Of a stretch of DNA of 64,000 bases, positions 22,872 to 32,727 are shown piece by piece. The translations under genes and the position numbers were made by a program. Positions within the stretch are counted from its first letter, which is position 1. Every line of letters begins with the position of its first letter. The stretch is from assembly GCA_027037535.1 (NCBI GenBank), contig JALVZQ010000005.1:178686-242685 (forward strand), written 5' to 3'. This stretch comes from Acidilobaceae archaeon. Lineage in GTDB: Archaea > Thermoproteota > Thermoprotei_A > Sulfolobales > Acidilobaceae. The notes under the pieces are model-generated. The model was given only the letters and a program-made list of their open reading frames with translations, had not been told where the DNA came from and did no database searches.

Positions 22872-23345
22872 TTAGAGATTAGCGGCTATACTAGTGAGCA
22901 TTATGTTTATAGCCGCTACTACCTGATAGAATACTGCCGAGGCTACTAAGTCGTCCGCTACGTCGTCATGTGATATTGGCCATTCTACACACTTAGCGAA
23001 GCTATGGAGAGACTCGGGTCTCTCTCCTGGAATGTCACCGGTAAGGATACTGCTCGCCCACGCGAGTGTTTCTGCTAGACTATTTCCTCCTACGCATTCT
23101 ACGAGGTCATACATGTCTATGTAGGTTACACCGAAGAGCTCTAATGCTTCATCCTTCAGGTTGTGTCTGACTGCTGGTAGTATTACGTCGTCAAATATGC
23201 CTACAGCATAGTCAACAAGATCTATTTTTGCTGTCTTATCAACGCTTGACACTATGATGAAAGCTAACATTTCGTCTATTGCAGGGTCTAGACTTGCAAA
23301 AGGTACTATTTTTCCCGGAGCCACATCGACTAGAGTATCTACCAC
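22872..23345 (-). CDS. Small helical protein of unknown function
   Basis: 157 residues, acidic, mainly helical, four cysteines (none in a zinc pattern). Segments such as DYAVGIFDDVILPAVRH and HDDVADDLVASAVFYQVV suggest a helical bundle. No family recognised. It stands alone between the MscS operon and the BtpA-like gene. Confidence 0.5.
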   Translation of the reverse strand: MVDTLVDVAPGKIVPFASLDPAIDEMLAFIIVSSVDKTAKIDLVDYAVGIFDDVILPAVRHNLKDEALELFGVTYIDMYDLVECVGGNSLAETLAWASSILTGDIPGERPESLHSFAKCVEWPISHDDVADDLVASAVFYQVVAAINIMLTSIAANL

Positions 23346-23618
23346 GGGAACCGCACCCAGGCATATTCTTGGCTATTCTATGAAAGGTAATGGGGCAGCC
23401 CTGGTATTACCCACGTCATCTTTAAATGTGGTCTCGAATAGTAGAAGGCTCTTCGATAGTTAGGGGTGACTAGTTGAGATCAGTTGGACTAGGACTCATC
23501 ATAGGCCTCTAACCATTCTGGGAGAGTAGAGAGGCCTCTGATTGTCCGGGTTCTTCTCGTCATTTCATGCCTGGTTAGAAAATATACGTGTCTACAATAC
23601 TATATTGATGATAAGATT

Positions 23619-24497
23619 CTAGCATGGCCAAGTTTGCCGATATCTTTCTATTATGCTAACGAGATCCTCTGCTTTCTCAATGCTCACCACGTTCTCTGTT
23701 TCTTCGCCAAGCTTCACGCTTGTACCTACAATGAACCCGTCAGCTAGTCTCCAGAAGCGCGCTATGTTCTCTGGCCTTATACCGGAGCCTACTATGGCGC
23801 GGGCACCGTGTTCTCTTATTATGCCCGCTATTTCTTCCACGTATTCTACTTCGGGGGCATATCCTGTCGAGGGTCCTGTTATTATCATTGACTTTATGGG
23901 GAATCCTGCGCGGTCGATGCAGTCTCTGACGGTGAGTTTTATGTTGTATGTTTCATAGATTGGATAGCTGTGTTTGACGTTTATGTCTGCTAATACTGAT
24001 ATCTTTCCTTCCATTATATCATCATAGATATCGAGCTCCGTGATGGCTTGTGCGAGCTGTTTTACACTAGGCTCTATCAGGCCCTCCACCGATGCCCTCG
24101 TCTCGCACAGCGAGTTTACACGGATAAATGATGCCCCCGAGATATGTGCCACGTATAGGGCTTCATAGGGACTGTTCCTAAGGATGTTGACTCCTACAGG
24201 TATAGAGAGTGCTTTCTTGACTTCTGAAACTATTCTCGCCATAGCGGCTGTCTCGCCTGCACCGACTCTCATCTTATAGGGCTTGTCTCCATAGTTCTCG
24301 ACTATAATAGCGTCGAACCCTGCTTTCTCGTATTTTAACGCCTCGTTTACGGCATATTCAATGATAGACCCGATATCCATTTTTTTGCCGTGAGGATAGG
24401 GATATGGCCTCCTCCGATAACCATAAGATCCGGGTAGGGGTGGTAAGTGGACGACCCCGATAACCGGCTTACATTTACCAAATATGTCTTCTACCAT
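23619..24497 (-). CDS. BtpA family TIM-barrel protein
   Basis: 292 residues beginning with KPVIGVVHLPPLPGS, the mark of the BtpA/SgcQ family, followed by AGFDAIIVENYGDKP, SIPVGVNILRNSP, FIRVNSLCETRAS, VLADINVKHS, MIITGPSTG and IVGSGIRPENI, strand by strand as in a phosphate-binding TIM barrel. BtpA proteins are needed for photosystem I stability in cyanobacteria, but the archaeal members have no established reaction; a sugar- or nucleoside-phosphate enzyme is likely. A stand-alone gene. Confidence 0.8.
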   Translation of the reverse strand: MVEDIFGKCKPVIGVVHLPPLPGSYGYRRRPYPYPHGKKMDIGSIIEYAVNEALKYEKAGFDAIIVENYGDKPYKMRVGAGETAAMARIVSEVKKALSIPVGVNILRNSPYEALYVAHISGASFIRVNSLCETRASVEGLIEPSVKQLAQAITELDIYDDIMEGKISVLADINVKHSYPIYETYNIKLTVRDCIDRAGFPIKSMIITGPSTGYAPEVEYVEEIAGIIREHGARAIVGSGIRPENIARFWRLADGFIVGTSVKLGEETENVVSIEKAEDLVSIIERYRQTWPC

Positions 24498-24587
24498 AAT
24501 CTTCCACCATCCCTCTAAATATTATGGGAAAGATAATAATGTTGAGATTCTCGTAGTGAGACACAGTATTCTTCGCCTATTACGCCA

Positions 24588-26093
24588 CTAGCTTACTAGT
24601 GCCCTTACAGCTTCAAATATTAGGCGCGCTCCGAAACCTGGTCCTAGTCCCTGGGGCCAATATTCTGGCACCGCGGGACCCGCTTCAAATCCTATCCCAG
24701 GCCCTGCTATGTCTAGGTGTACGAATCTCTTGCCATGCGTGAATCTCTCAAGGAATAGAGCCGCATAAATTGCTCCGCCCCACCTCATCCCTGCGTTATC
24801 TATGTCTCCTACCTTCGCGTTCCTCGTCATATAGACCTTGTACTCGTCAACCATCGGCATGTACCATACTTTTTCTCCTGTCTTCTTAGATGCCTGCTCA
24901 ATTAGTTTTCTTAATTCCTCGTCTCTCGTGAACAGGCCTGCGATTAAACCTCCCAAGGCGATCACAATCGCTCCTGTTAGTGTGGACAATTCTATTATTG
25001 GATCGGCATCGTATTTCTTCGCGGCGTAGGCTATCGCGTCTGCCAGGACTAGTCTTCCCTCCGCATCAGTATTAGTAATTTCGACTCTTGTTCCATCCCA
25101 CATCTTTATGACGTCGCTAGGCAGATAGCTTTCTCCACTCGGCACGTTTATCGCTGCTGGGAGCAGTGCTATTAAGTTGACTGGTAGGCCGGTTTTTGCT
25201 ATTATCCATGTGGCTCCAAGAACAGCTGCGCCACCTGCTTTGTCTAACTTCATACTGGTAATTGAATGGCTTGGCTTCAGATTTATTCCTCCCGCGTCAA
25301 ATATGAGGGTTTTGCCTACGAGTGCTAGGGGCTTGCTATCTGCTCCCTTGTATCGTATTATTATTAGTGCTGGTTTGTGAGCGCTTCCTTTTCCAACGTT
25401 GATTATTCCTCCAAATCCCTCCTCCACTAACTGTTCGTATGTCTTTACTTCTACCTCTACATTACTAATATTATTAAATAGTTCTCTAACATATTGTGAA
25501 AGCTTCTCTGGGTAAAGCTCGTTAGGAGGACTATTCGCTACGTCTCTTGCAAGGTATATTCCTTCGACTATCGCTGTTATCTCTGATACTGGAAGATCCT
25601 TGTCTACATAGATTGTCTCTAGTTTTCTTTTCTTCTCGTTTTTGAATTGTTCTAGTTTATATGCTCCTAGTAGGGCACCGATTACAGCCTCCCTAGCTGG
25701 ATCATCCACTAAATCGTTTAGCACAAGGTATACTTCTTTCTCCTTTTCCACTAATTGTTTAATTATTTTTGCAAAAACCCTGCGCGATGCATCTTCTAGA
25801 TCCTTGCCTCCGAGACCAGCAACTATGAAGCGTTTACCTCCTCGATATATGTCTATAGTTTCTCCTTTCTTACCTGTGAAGAGTCCTGTATCTATTATTT
25901 TTCCGAGTTCTAGACCATATTTATTATCTATGGATTCAATTGTTTTCGTTATGATTGGTTTTTCATCTTTTTGCATTACTGGTACAACTACTACCTTTCC
26001 GGTATAGTCTTCTAAGGCCTTTTTCGCGATTGCAGGAGGATTAGTAAACAATACCATTTCTCTCCCCAGTAATGATAGGCTAGTAGCATACAA
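24588..26093 (-). CDS. pepA: Leucyl aminopeptidase (M17)
   Basis: 501 residues. The catalytic domain shows LVGKTLIFDAGGINLKPS, a metal-binding KLDKAGGAAVLG and the family signature NTDAEGRLVLADA, then IELSTLTGAIVIALG. The N-terminal ~160 residues form the less conserved regulatory domain. The enzyme removes N-terminal residues from peptides in the cytoplasm using two metals, helping recycle products of the proteasome. Length is standard. A probable TATA box lies in the AT-rich interval shared with the divergent guaA gene. Confidence 0.9.
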   Translation of the reverse strand: MYATSLSLLGREMVLFTNPPAIAKKALEDYTGKVVVVPVMQKDEKPIITKTIESIDNKYGLELGKIIDTGLFTGKKGETIDIYRGGKRFIVAGLGGKDLEDASRRVFAKIIKQLVEKEKEVYLVLNDLVDDPAREAVIGALLGAYKLEQFKNEKKRKLETIYVDKDLPVSEITAIVEGIYLARDVANSPPNELYPEKLSQYVRELFNNISNVEVEVKTYEQLVEEGFGGIINVGKGSAHKPALIIIRYKGADSKPLALVGKTLIFDAGGINLKPSHSITSMKLDKAGGAAVLGATWIIAKTGLPVNLIALLPAAINVPSGESYLPSDVIKMWDGTRVEITNTDAEGRLVLADAIAYAAKKYDADPIIELSTLTGAIVIALGGLIAGLFTRDEELRKLIEQASKKTGEKVWYMPMVDEYKVYMTRNAKVGDIDNAGMRWGGAIYAALFLERFTHGKRFVHLDIAGPGIGFEAGPAVPEYWPQGLGPGFGARLIFEAVRALVS

Positions 26094-26194
26094 TTATAAT
26101 TATAACCTATACCGGTATTTTATGCGAGTATAGTAGTTATAAGGATTGTTCGAGGTCTACGGAACACGAATACAATCACGGGTGGAAGTTCATC

Positions 26195-27778
26195 GTGGAA
26201 GACCAGGGACTTAGCTGCGGATCTCTGGATAACGTCGAGGTAATAGTACTAGATTTTGGAGGCCAATATGCTCATCTCATCGCTAGACGTTTAAGAGAAC
26301 TCGGCGTATTGGCACTCCACGTACCGGTGGATAAGCTTAGACCCGAGGATCTCGACATGGTGATCTCTGGTGCAAAAGGCGTGGTTTTGAGCGGTGGACC
26401 ATCAAGTGTATGGGAGAAGAAACATGATAGAATTGTATCCATTTTAATCCGTAGAAAAACAAATTTGCTAGGCATATGCTATGGGCACCAGCTTCTCGCA
26501 CACGTACTTGGAGGACGAGTAGATAAGTCTCCGAAACCAGAGTTCGGCCCGACCCGGATACGTATAGTGGAGAAGAACCAATTACTAGAAGATATTCCGT
26601 CTATTATCAATGTATGGATGAGCCATAACGATGCCGTCGTTGAGCCTCCGAAGGGCGCAAAAGTATTTGCTGTATCGGAAGGAAGTCCCGTTGCGGCAAT
26701 GAAGTATGAGTATAATGGAGTATTCCTCTACGGTGTGCAGTGGCATCCTGAAGTAGTCCATAGTGAGTTCGGGATGAAGCTTTTTGAGAACTGGATTAAA
26801 AGCATCAACGCAACTAGATCATGGACACCTAACATTATATACAAGTGCGTATTGGATTATACGATGAAACAAGTAAGTCTTATAGATAACGATAAGAAGA
26901 TCGTCGCAGCTATTAGTGGCGGGATTGACTCTTCCGTCGCCGCAGCCATAGTTTCTAAAATAGCAAGTGATCGCCTTATAGGAGTTCTTATAGATCACGG
27001 TCTCCATCCCGAGGGCGAGTTGGAAAACGCTCTAAGAGCATATAAGAAGCTCGGGCTTGTAATTGATCTTGTCGACGCATCCGAGGAGTTCTTGAATGCT
27101 CTACGCGGTGTAAATGACGCCGAAGAGAAGCGGAGAATAATATCAGAGCTCTATTTTAAGATCCTTAAAGAAAAAATATATGATTATAATGCGGGAGCCC
27201 TCGTGCAGGGAACGATATATCCTGATCTTATAGAGTCAGGTTTTGTTCCTGGAAGCGCCCGTATAAAATCGCATCATAACGTTATATCCCGGGAGCTACT
27301 TGGAGACCTCCTAATTGTAGAGCCTCTGAAATGGCTCTATAAAGACGAGGTCCGCAGGCTTGGAGAGATGCTTGGCCTGGACATGAAACTAGTCTATAAG
27401 AAACCAGTACCGGGACCAGGACTGGCAGTGCGGGTAGAAGGTGAAGTCACAAGAGAGAAGCTTGAAATTGTCAGGAAGGCAGACTATATTGTTAGAGGGA
27501 TTATAGAGAAATATGGCCTCGACAGGGATCTGTGGCAATACTTCGCAGTGTTAACTAGAAGCATGGCGACAGGTGTAAAAGGAGATAATCGTGCCTATGG
27601 ATACGTTATAGCTGTCCGCATAGTTGAGTCGAAGGACGCTATGACGGCTAGGCCAGCGAGACTGCCATGGGAGGTATTAGAAGAAATAGCGTTAGAGATC
27701 ACGTCTCGGATCGATAGAGTCGTCAGAGTAGTATATGATATAACTAGCAAGCCTCCTGCTACTATCGAGTGGGAATAA
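26195..27778 (+). CDS. guaA: GMP synthase (glutamine-hydrolysing), single chain
   Basis: 527 residues from GTG at 26195. The class I glutamine amidotransferase part has the nucleophile C95 (LLGICYGHQL) and WHPEV; the ATP pyrophosphatase part has the PP-loop AISGGIDSS near 238-246, and the C-terminal dimerisation domain ends TSKPPATIEWE. It converts XMP to GMP with ATP and glutamine. Many archaea split this enzyme into two genes; here both parts are fused as in bacteria and eukaryotes. The N-terminal ~10 residues are poorly conserved and the start could be slightly later. Confidence 0.92.
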   Translation: MEDQGLSCGSLDNVEVIVLDFGGQYAHLIARRLRELGVLALHVPVDKLRPEDLDMVISGAKGVVLSGGPSSVWEKKHDRIVSILIRRKTNLLGICYGHQLLAHVLGGRVDKSPKPEFGPTRIRIVEKNQLLEDIPSIINVWMSHNDAVVEPPKGAKVFAVSEGSPVAAMKYEYNGVFLYGVQWHPEVVHSEFGMKLFENWIKSINATRSWTPNIIYKCVLDYTMKQVSLIDNDKKIVAAISGGIDSSVAAAIVSKIASDRLIGVLIDHGLHPEGELENALRAYKKLGLVIDLVDASEEFLNALRGVNDAEEKRRIISELYFKILKEKIYDYNAGALVQGTIYPDLIESGFVPGSARIKSHHNVISRELLGDLLIVEPLKWLYKDEVRRLGEMLGLDMKLVYKKPVPGPGLAVRVEGEVTREKLEIVRKADYIVRGIIEKYGLDRDLWQYFAVLTRSMATGVKGDNRAYGYVIAVRIVESKDAMTARPARLPWEVLEEIALEITSRIDRVVRVVYDITSKPPATIEWE

Positions 27779-27820
27779 ACAAGGGCCTTAATATGAGAAA
27801 CAGGATTGTTTGGATTTCTA

Positions 27821-28129
27821 TTATTCTGGAGGCTCCATCTCGTCTAGTTTGTCTAGGTCTGATAGGTCTATCTCGATGATCTCTCCTTCTTCTTTTGGAG
27901 CTGCTTGCTGCTCTCCTGGCTTGCTTCCGCCCTCTTTTAGCTTCTTTAGAACAGCTCTCCACTTGTGTCCACAATTCGGGCAGGTAAAGCTTCCCATTAT
28001 CGTGATCGTTATTCTTCCATACTTGTCTGGCAGCGGTGATACTAGAGTCCATGTCCGGTCAGGCTCTGTAACACGTGTGCCACATCTCGGACATACGTAT
28101 GGATCCTTGGATTTCTTCTTTTTAGGCAA
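27821..28129 (-). CDS. Small zinc-ribbon protein with acidic tail
   Basis: 102 residues. A basic start (MPKKKKSKD) leads to CPRCG (C14/C17 region) and, ~35 residues on, CPNCGHKW, so one zinc ribbon. The last ~30 residues are strongly acidic (EEGEIIEIDLSDLDKLDEME). The ribbon followed by a charged tail resembles small archaeal transcription or translation accessory proteins, but the function is unknown. It is the last gene of an operon with an MscS-like channel (5 bp upstream) and TrkA. Confidence 0.75.
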   Translation of the reverse strand: MPKKKKSKDPYVCPRCGTRVTEPDRTWTLVSPLPDKYGRITITIMGSFTCPNCGHKWRAVLKKLKEGGSKPGEQQAAPKEEGEIIEIDLSDLDKLDEMEPPE

Positions 28130-28134
28130 CTAGT

Positions 28135-28953
28135 TCACCTCCCACTATTATACTCTGCCGTTAGACTATATGAGTACCCTGTCTCTTTTAATGAGACAGC
28201 CAGCTCTTCTAGAAGCCTGCTTATTTTTACTTTGTTAGGTTTGGTTCCTGGAACGGCTATTTCTATCCTCAGCGTTGCGCCATCTATGCTTACCTCGTCT
28301 ATGACGGTTCTGGGCGTCTCGGGGATGGCCATGAGATCGCGGCCGAGTCTTGCTATTTTCTCTTCTATAAGTTGTTTGATTCCGGTGAGGGCATCTGGTT
28401 CCTCGAAACCCCATACGCGTATAATTATCCATACTTTTATCGGTTCTTTTACCGCTGTCTTGCCTCGTTTTAGCAGATATAGGTTTGGTATAGTATAGAC
28501 GCGGGTGTCTCCTTCTATCACTGTAAACAGTGGTGTTATTTCCTTTATTTTTCCCTCGATTTTTCCTTCTAGAATTATATAGTCTCCACGTGATAGGGCC
28601 CTGCTCGCTAATAGTGCGTAGTATGCTGCGATGTTTGCTATTACTTCCCACGAGGCGGCTAGTAGGATGAGTACTACTCCTAAGAGGAATAATACTATGA
28701 TCTGCTGCTGGGTCATAACGTATATTACAATGAATACTAGTAGGATGTATACACTCATTGAGATTATTTTGTACATGTTTTCTAGCGTGTTCCTTTCACT
28801 TATACGGGATGACTCGAATTTCTTGAAGACTCCTTTTATCATTGCAAGTATAACCATTCCAACAATAACTATGATGAGCGAAACTATTGCTTTAACAATG
28901 TATTCGTTAGAGATGAACATCTTTAGGTAATCTACGAGGGTTTCCCACGCCAA
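28135..28953 (-). CDS. MscS-like mechanosensitive channel family protein
   Basis: 272 residues. Hydrophobic segments at ~19-40, 68-84 and 86-110 (IVLFLLGVVLILLAASWEVI) precede a beta domain with LSRGDYIILEGKIEGKIKEI and YTIPNLYLLKRG, the order found in MscS proteins. The pore helix lacks the usual Gly/Ala repeat, so it is a diverged member. The C-terminal alpha/beta part resembles the MscS cytoplasmic cage. It sits between TrkA (15 bp upstream) and a zinc-ribbon gene, suggesting an ion-homeostasis operon. Confidence 0.75.
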   Translation of the reverse strand: MAWETLVDYLKMFISNEYIVKAIVSLIIVIVGMVILAMIKGVFKKFESSRISERNTLENMYKIISMSVYILLVFIVIYVMTQQQIIVLFLLGVVLILLAASWEVIANIAAYYALLASRALSRGDYIILEGKIEGKIKEITPLFTVIEGDTRVYTIPNLYLLKRGKTAVKEPIKVWIIIRVWGFEEPDALTGIKQLIEEKIARLGRDLMAIPETPRTVIDEVSIDGATLRIEIAVPGTKPNKVKISRLLEELAVSLKETGYSYSLTAEYNSGR

Positions 28954-28968
28954 TTCTCCCGTCCCCTC

Positions 28969-29631
28969 CTAGAATAACTCGCTGAATTCTTTAAGACTGG
29001 TATGGCTCACCAGGGCTATCACGATGTGTCCTACGTCGAGGACCGGTGAGTCCTCTACCTCGTAAAAACGTTCCCCGTCAAACACTGCTAGCAACTTTAT
29101 ACTCTTGGGTATTAGCCCGTCTCTAATTGCCTCCAATAGTGTTTTTCCTCGAAGTATGCTTGTCTGTTTGATTGAGCCGGATACAAGGTGGAAGTCTCCT
29201 GTTATAGTTGATACAAGATCGACTATTCCGTAACGGCCCTGTATCATTGAGAATATTATGCTAGCCGCTAATTGTGGTTCGACTATTGCTGCTTCTACTC
29301 CTAGTAGTTGTAGTAGACTTGATGTTTGTTGATTCTTTGCCCTGACGAAGACCCTTTCTATATTGTATAGTTTCGCGATTGCTGCAACGAATAGGTTAAT
29401 CTCGTCCTTGTCGGTTGCAGCTACAACCACGTCGTAGGATTGTATATCTATTTCTTCGTATAGTTGTGGATCTGTAGCATCTCTTACAAGGGCTTCGACA
29501 TCCGCCTGCGAGCTGACTCTAAGAAGCTTCTCTTCATCATTATCAACGATAGTTATACTATGTCCGAGTCTGCTAAGATCTGAGGCGAGCTGGCTACCAA
29601 CCCTGCCCGCGCCTATTATTAGAATCTTCAA
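28969..29631 (-). CDS. trkA: TrkA-type K+ uptake regulator (RCK: TrkA-N + TrkA-C)
   Basis: 220 residues from the TTG at 29631, which gives the canonical start MKILIIGAGRVGSQLASDL and has GGGAG just upstream; a GTG at 29664 would add 11 unlikely residues. The Rossmann domain (GAGRVGSQ, VDNDEEKLLRVS, DATDP, VVAATDKDEIN) binds nucleotide; the C-terminal ~80 residues fit TrkA-C. Such proteins gate K+ transporters or channels. No transporter gene is adjacent; the downstream gene in the operon is an MscS-like channel. Confidence 0.85.
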   Translation of the reverse strand: MKILIIGAGRVGSQLASDLSRLGHSITIVDNDEEKLLRVSSQADVEALVRDATDPQLYEEIDIQSYDVVVAATDKDEINLFVAAIAKLYNIERVFVRAKNQQTSSLLQLLGVEAAIVEPQLAASIIFSMIQGRYGIVDLVSTITGDFHLVSGSIKQTSILRGKTLLEAIRDGLIPKSIKLLAVFDGERFYEVEDSPVLDVGHIVIALVSHTSLKEFSELF

Positions 29632-29748
29632 TAATTCTCCCTCTCGTACCGGTCGGCTTGTCACCTGTTGCCGTTTATCGATTCTATTGTATGCTAGTCT
29701 AACTATATTATCTATCTCGAGCTAGTTAAAATTATAATGGTGTGAGAA

Positions 29749-31047
29749 ATGAGTGTTTCGACTGGTTCATATAGTCCCTCTAGGATAAGCGATGTCTATG
29801 GCCTAATGGTTCTAGACAGCAGGGGTACTCCTACAATAAAAGCATATGTCGAGACTGTGTCCGGCGTTCGGGGCTGGGGAATAGCTCCTAGCGGAGCTAG
29901 CAAAGGAGAACACGAAGCAGTCGAGGTCAGGGACGGCGGTAAAAAATGGCTTGGCAAAGGAGTAGAACGAGCACTGAGTAACCTAGAAGACATCGCAGCA
30001 CATATGATAGGTCTAGATGCTAGGGATCAAGCCTACATCGACCACTTGCTCATATCCTTGGACGGAACCCCTAATAAGAGCAGGTTAGGAGGCAACACTA
30101 CAACTGCCCTTAGCATTGCTGTGGCTAGGGCTGCAAGCTACTCTCTCGGCCTAGAACCCTATGAGTATCTAGGAGGCAACAGAGCTAACCTAATACCAAC
30201 CCCTTTAATGAACATTATTAATGGAGGAGTACACGCAGGAAACGACCTAGACATACAGGAATTCATGATTATACCAGTCGAAGCTGATAGCATAAAAGAA
30301 GCACTTAGAAAAGCAGTAGAGGTCTACTGGACCCTTAAGAAATTACTAGTTGAAAAATATGGCAAAAACAGTATAAATGTCGGAGACGAAGGAGGGTTTG
30401 CTCCTCCACTTACAAGTACAAGAGAAGCACTGGACCTTCTAGTCGAGGCTATAAGCAGAGCTGGATACGATCCGGGGACGGATTTCTACCTAGGACTTGA
30501 CGCGGCAGCTTCACAGTTCAAGGATAGCGACAAGTATCGGATAGACGGAAAAGTACTGGATGCTGATCAACTAGTAGAATTCTACCTAGGCTTACTAGAC
30601 GAATATCCCGTCAAATACCTAGAAGACCCATTCGCAGAAGACGACTGGCACCATTTCGTCGAGCTAACTAAGCGTGTATCGACTAAGACACTAGTAACCG
30701 GTGATGACTTATACGTTACAAACACGAAGTTCCTAGAAAAAGGAATTAAGCTTGCAGCGACCAATGCAGTTCTCGTAAAAATAAACCAGGTAGGCACACT
30801 GACAGAGACACTAGAATTCGTAGATATGGCTACTAGGAACTGTCTGCGGGCAATCATAAGTCACAGAAGCGGCGACACCGAAGATCCATTCATTGCAGAC
30901 CTCGCGGTCGCACTCGGAACAGGCTTAATAAAGACAGGTGCCCCCGCTAGAGGAGAAAGAACGGCTAAATACAACCGACTACTAGAAATAGAATTCATCC
31001 TAGCAGGCCAGGCTAGGTACGCGGGGAGAACGCCTTTCCCCCGTTAG
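29749..31047 (+). CDS. eno: Enolase
   Basis: 432 residues from ATG at 29749. Conserved sites include LDSRGTPTIKAYVET, GASKGEHEAVEVRD, the metal site in LGLDAAASQF, YLEDPFAEDDW, the catalytic lysine in VLVKINQVGTLTET and the signature ISHRSGDTEDPFIADLAVAL. Enolase converts 2-phosphoglycerate to phosphoenolpyruvate in glycolysis and gluconeogenesis. Length is standard. Confidence 0.95.
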   Translation: MSVSTGSYSPSRISDVYGLMVLDSRGTPTIKAYVETVSGVRGWGIAPSGASKGEHEAVEVRDGGKKWLGKGVERALSNLEDIAAHMIGLDARDQAYIDHLLISLDGTPNKSRLGGNTTTALSIAVARAASYSLGLEPYEYLGGNRANLIPTPLMNIINGGVHAGNDLDIQEFMIIPVEADSIKEALRKAVEVYWTLKKLLVEKYGKNSINVGDEGGFAPPLTSTREALDLLVEAISRAGYDPGTDFYLGLDAAASQFKDSDKYRIDGKVLDADQLVEFYLGLLDEYPVKYLEDPFAEDDWHHFVELTKRVSTKTLVTGDDLYVTNTKFLEKGIKLAATNAVLVKINQVGTLTETLEFVDMATRNCLRAIISHRSGDTEDPFIADLAVALGTGLIKTGAPARGERTAKYNRLLEIEFILAGQARYAGRTPFPR

Positions 31048-31228
31048 ACATGCCATAAATTTTTCAGTGAAATCCTCAGACTATCCTCAAACAAGAGCTA
31101 ACATTAATTTCTCTCCTCAACAATTATACTTTATGCGTGCATATGCGTTAAGCCTCCACTTAAGCGCTGTAAATACAGCGTTCCCGGATATTTCCCAACA
31201 TATAAGGTCTGCCTTCGAGGTGGCAAAT

Positions 31229-31564
31229 ATGAGCAATGATAAAGGCTTAGTAGTAGTATTCGCGACGACACCAAAAGGAAAAGGAAAGGAGATAGCTTCA
31301 AAGATCGTCGAGAGTAAATTAGCTGCGTGCGTCAATGTCGTCAGCAACATTACAAGCTTCTATTGGTGGCAGGGTAAGGTTGTCGAGGATCAAGAAGAAC
31401 TACTAATAATAAAGACTAAGTCATGTCTTGTGGATCAACTAAAAGAATACGTGAAGAAAATACATCCCTATACTGTACCAGAGATCGTAGTTATCGGAGC
31501 TATTGATGTATTGAGGGACTACCATGAGTGGGCTGTACAAGAGACCCTACCTTGTGAAGGGTGA
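31229..31564 (+). CDS. cutA: CutA-type divalent-ion tolerance protein
   Basis: 111 residues from the ATG at 31229; a longer frame from 31067 would add 54 residues unlike the family. VVVFATTPKGKGKEIASKIV, LAACVNVVSNITSFYWWQGK, EELLIIKTKS and HPYTVPEIVVIGAIDVLRDYHEW are the usual CutA segments. CutA forms very stable trimers related to PII proteins; a role in metal tolerance is reported in bacteria, while the archaeal role is unclear. The gene ends 6 bp before an HD hydrolase gene. Confidence 0.9.
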   Translation: MSNDKGLVVVFATTPKGKGKEIASKIVESKLAACVNVVSNITSFYWWQGKVVEDQEELLIIKTKSCLVDQLKEYVKKIHPYTVPEIVVIGAIDVLRDYHEWAVQETLPCEG

Positions 31565-31570
31565 GAGTGA

Positions 31571-32374
31571 ATGGTGCATGTGAGCCCGTATCTAATAGAG
31601 AGACATATCTCTCGGAGCTCGCTATTGCGAAGAGCATGGGAACTCCTAACCAGCGATACAGAGGTACAAAGCCTCCTAAGAATGGCGAATGTAAACGCAG
31701 TAGAAAGACTACTATATAACGATCACGGACCAGTCCATGCCCAAATAGTAGCCGGAACAGCACTCGAGCTCTTCGACATGCTTTATAATCACGGACTCAG
31801 ACCATCAAGTATAATTCACAGAACTGTTCCAACACTTGACTGTGCTAGACTCATAATATTGTTGGGAGCTTATCTACACGATATAGGCAACAGCGTGCAC
31901 CGAGACAACCACGAGCTAATAGGAGCCATACTGTCTACATCAATCCTTGACAGACTACTACCAAACATTGTCTCCCTCTGCAGAGAACAATGCGACCAAT
32001 ACAAGGTAAGAGCAGAAGTACAACAGGCAATATACGCAACATCAATGAATGTAACCGCATTGACCCTCGAGGCAAGCATCGTGAAAGTAGCCGATTCCCT
32101 AGATATGGCTGAAGGTAGAGCACGACTACCCTACAGCAAAGGCAAAACAGATATACATGCGCTCTCAGCACTAAGCATAAAACGCGTTGAAATAACCAAT
32201 GGCGAGTCCAGACCTATCCAGATACGAGTCCAGATGGAGGACAAAGCAGGAATGTTCCAGATAGAGAAAGTCCTGCTACCAAAGATAAAAACTTCAATAA
32301 TCCAAGAATATATCGAGATAGTCCCTATACTATTAGATAATAACAGCATATCACTCAGCACAATTTATCCCTAG
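31571..32374 (+). CDS. HD-domain phosphohydrolase
   Basis: 267 residues from ATG at 31571. The HD metal motifs are visible: H in YNDHGPVHAQIV, the HD pair in GAYLHDIGNSVH, H in RDNHELIGA and D in KVADSLDMAEGR. Such proteins hydrolyse phosphate esters, often nucleotides or cyclic dinucleotides. It is placed directly behind cutA (6 bp) and before a small zinc-finger gene. Substrate unknown. Confidence 0.85.
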   Translation: MVHVSPYLIERHISRSSLLRRAWELLTSDTEVQSLLRMANVNAVERLLYNDHGPVHAQIVAGTALELFDMLYNHGLRPSSIIHRTVPTLDCARLIILLGAYLHDIGNSVHRDNHELIGAILSTSILDRLLPNIVSLCREQCDQYKVRAEVQQAIYATSMNVTALTLEASIVKVADSLDMAEGRARLPYSKGKTDIHALSALSIKRVEITNGESRPIQIRVQMEDKAGMFQIEKVLLPKIKTSIIQEYIEIVPILLDNNSISLSTIYP

Positions 32375-32427
32375 ACAAATAACTCGTTCTTTACTGGCCC
32401 AATAAAGATAGATGAGCTGAGTGATGT

Positions 32428-32727
32428 ATGTCTAGAAAAGGGATATTTACGGAGAAAATCGTAGAAGCCGTTGCAAGAATAGCGTCGGAAATAACTAAGC
32501 CTGAAGACTATACAACCCCCATCCTCGCAAAGCATACAGTTGAGGCAATTAGAAATATAGGTGTTTATCTCCGCCCCGAAAGACTAGACGCTATATACTG
32601 TGAATTATGTGGGAAAGGCCCCTTCACGAGGAAAGGATACTATATTCACCTTATCCGTGTCCATTCTTCTGAGATTCAGTCTCTTGTCGAGGAAGAGGCT
32701 GAGAGGATCTTAAAACTGTTAAAATGA
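32428..32727 (+). CDS. Small protein with a C2H2-like zinc finger
   Basis: 99 residues. Helical N-terminus (IVEAVARIASEI), then a finger-like segment: YCELCGKGPFTRKGYYIHLI with a second His in RVH, giving Cys-x2-Cys and His-x4-His. The C-terminus is helical and overlaps the convergent gene at 32651-33235 by 77 bp. Such compact fingers in archaea are mostly uncharacterised; nucleic-acid binding is a reasonable guess. Confidence 0.65.
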   Translation: MSRKGIFTEKIVEAVARIASEITKPEDYTTPILAKHTVEAIRNIGVYLRPERLDAIYCELCGKGPFTRKGYYIHLIRVHSSEIQSLVEEEAERILKLLK

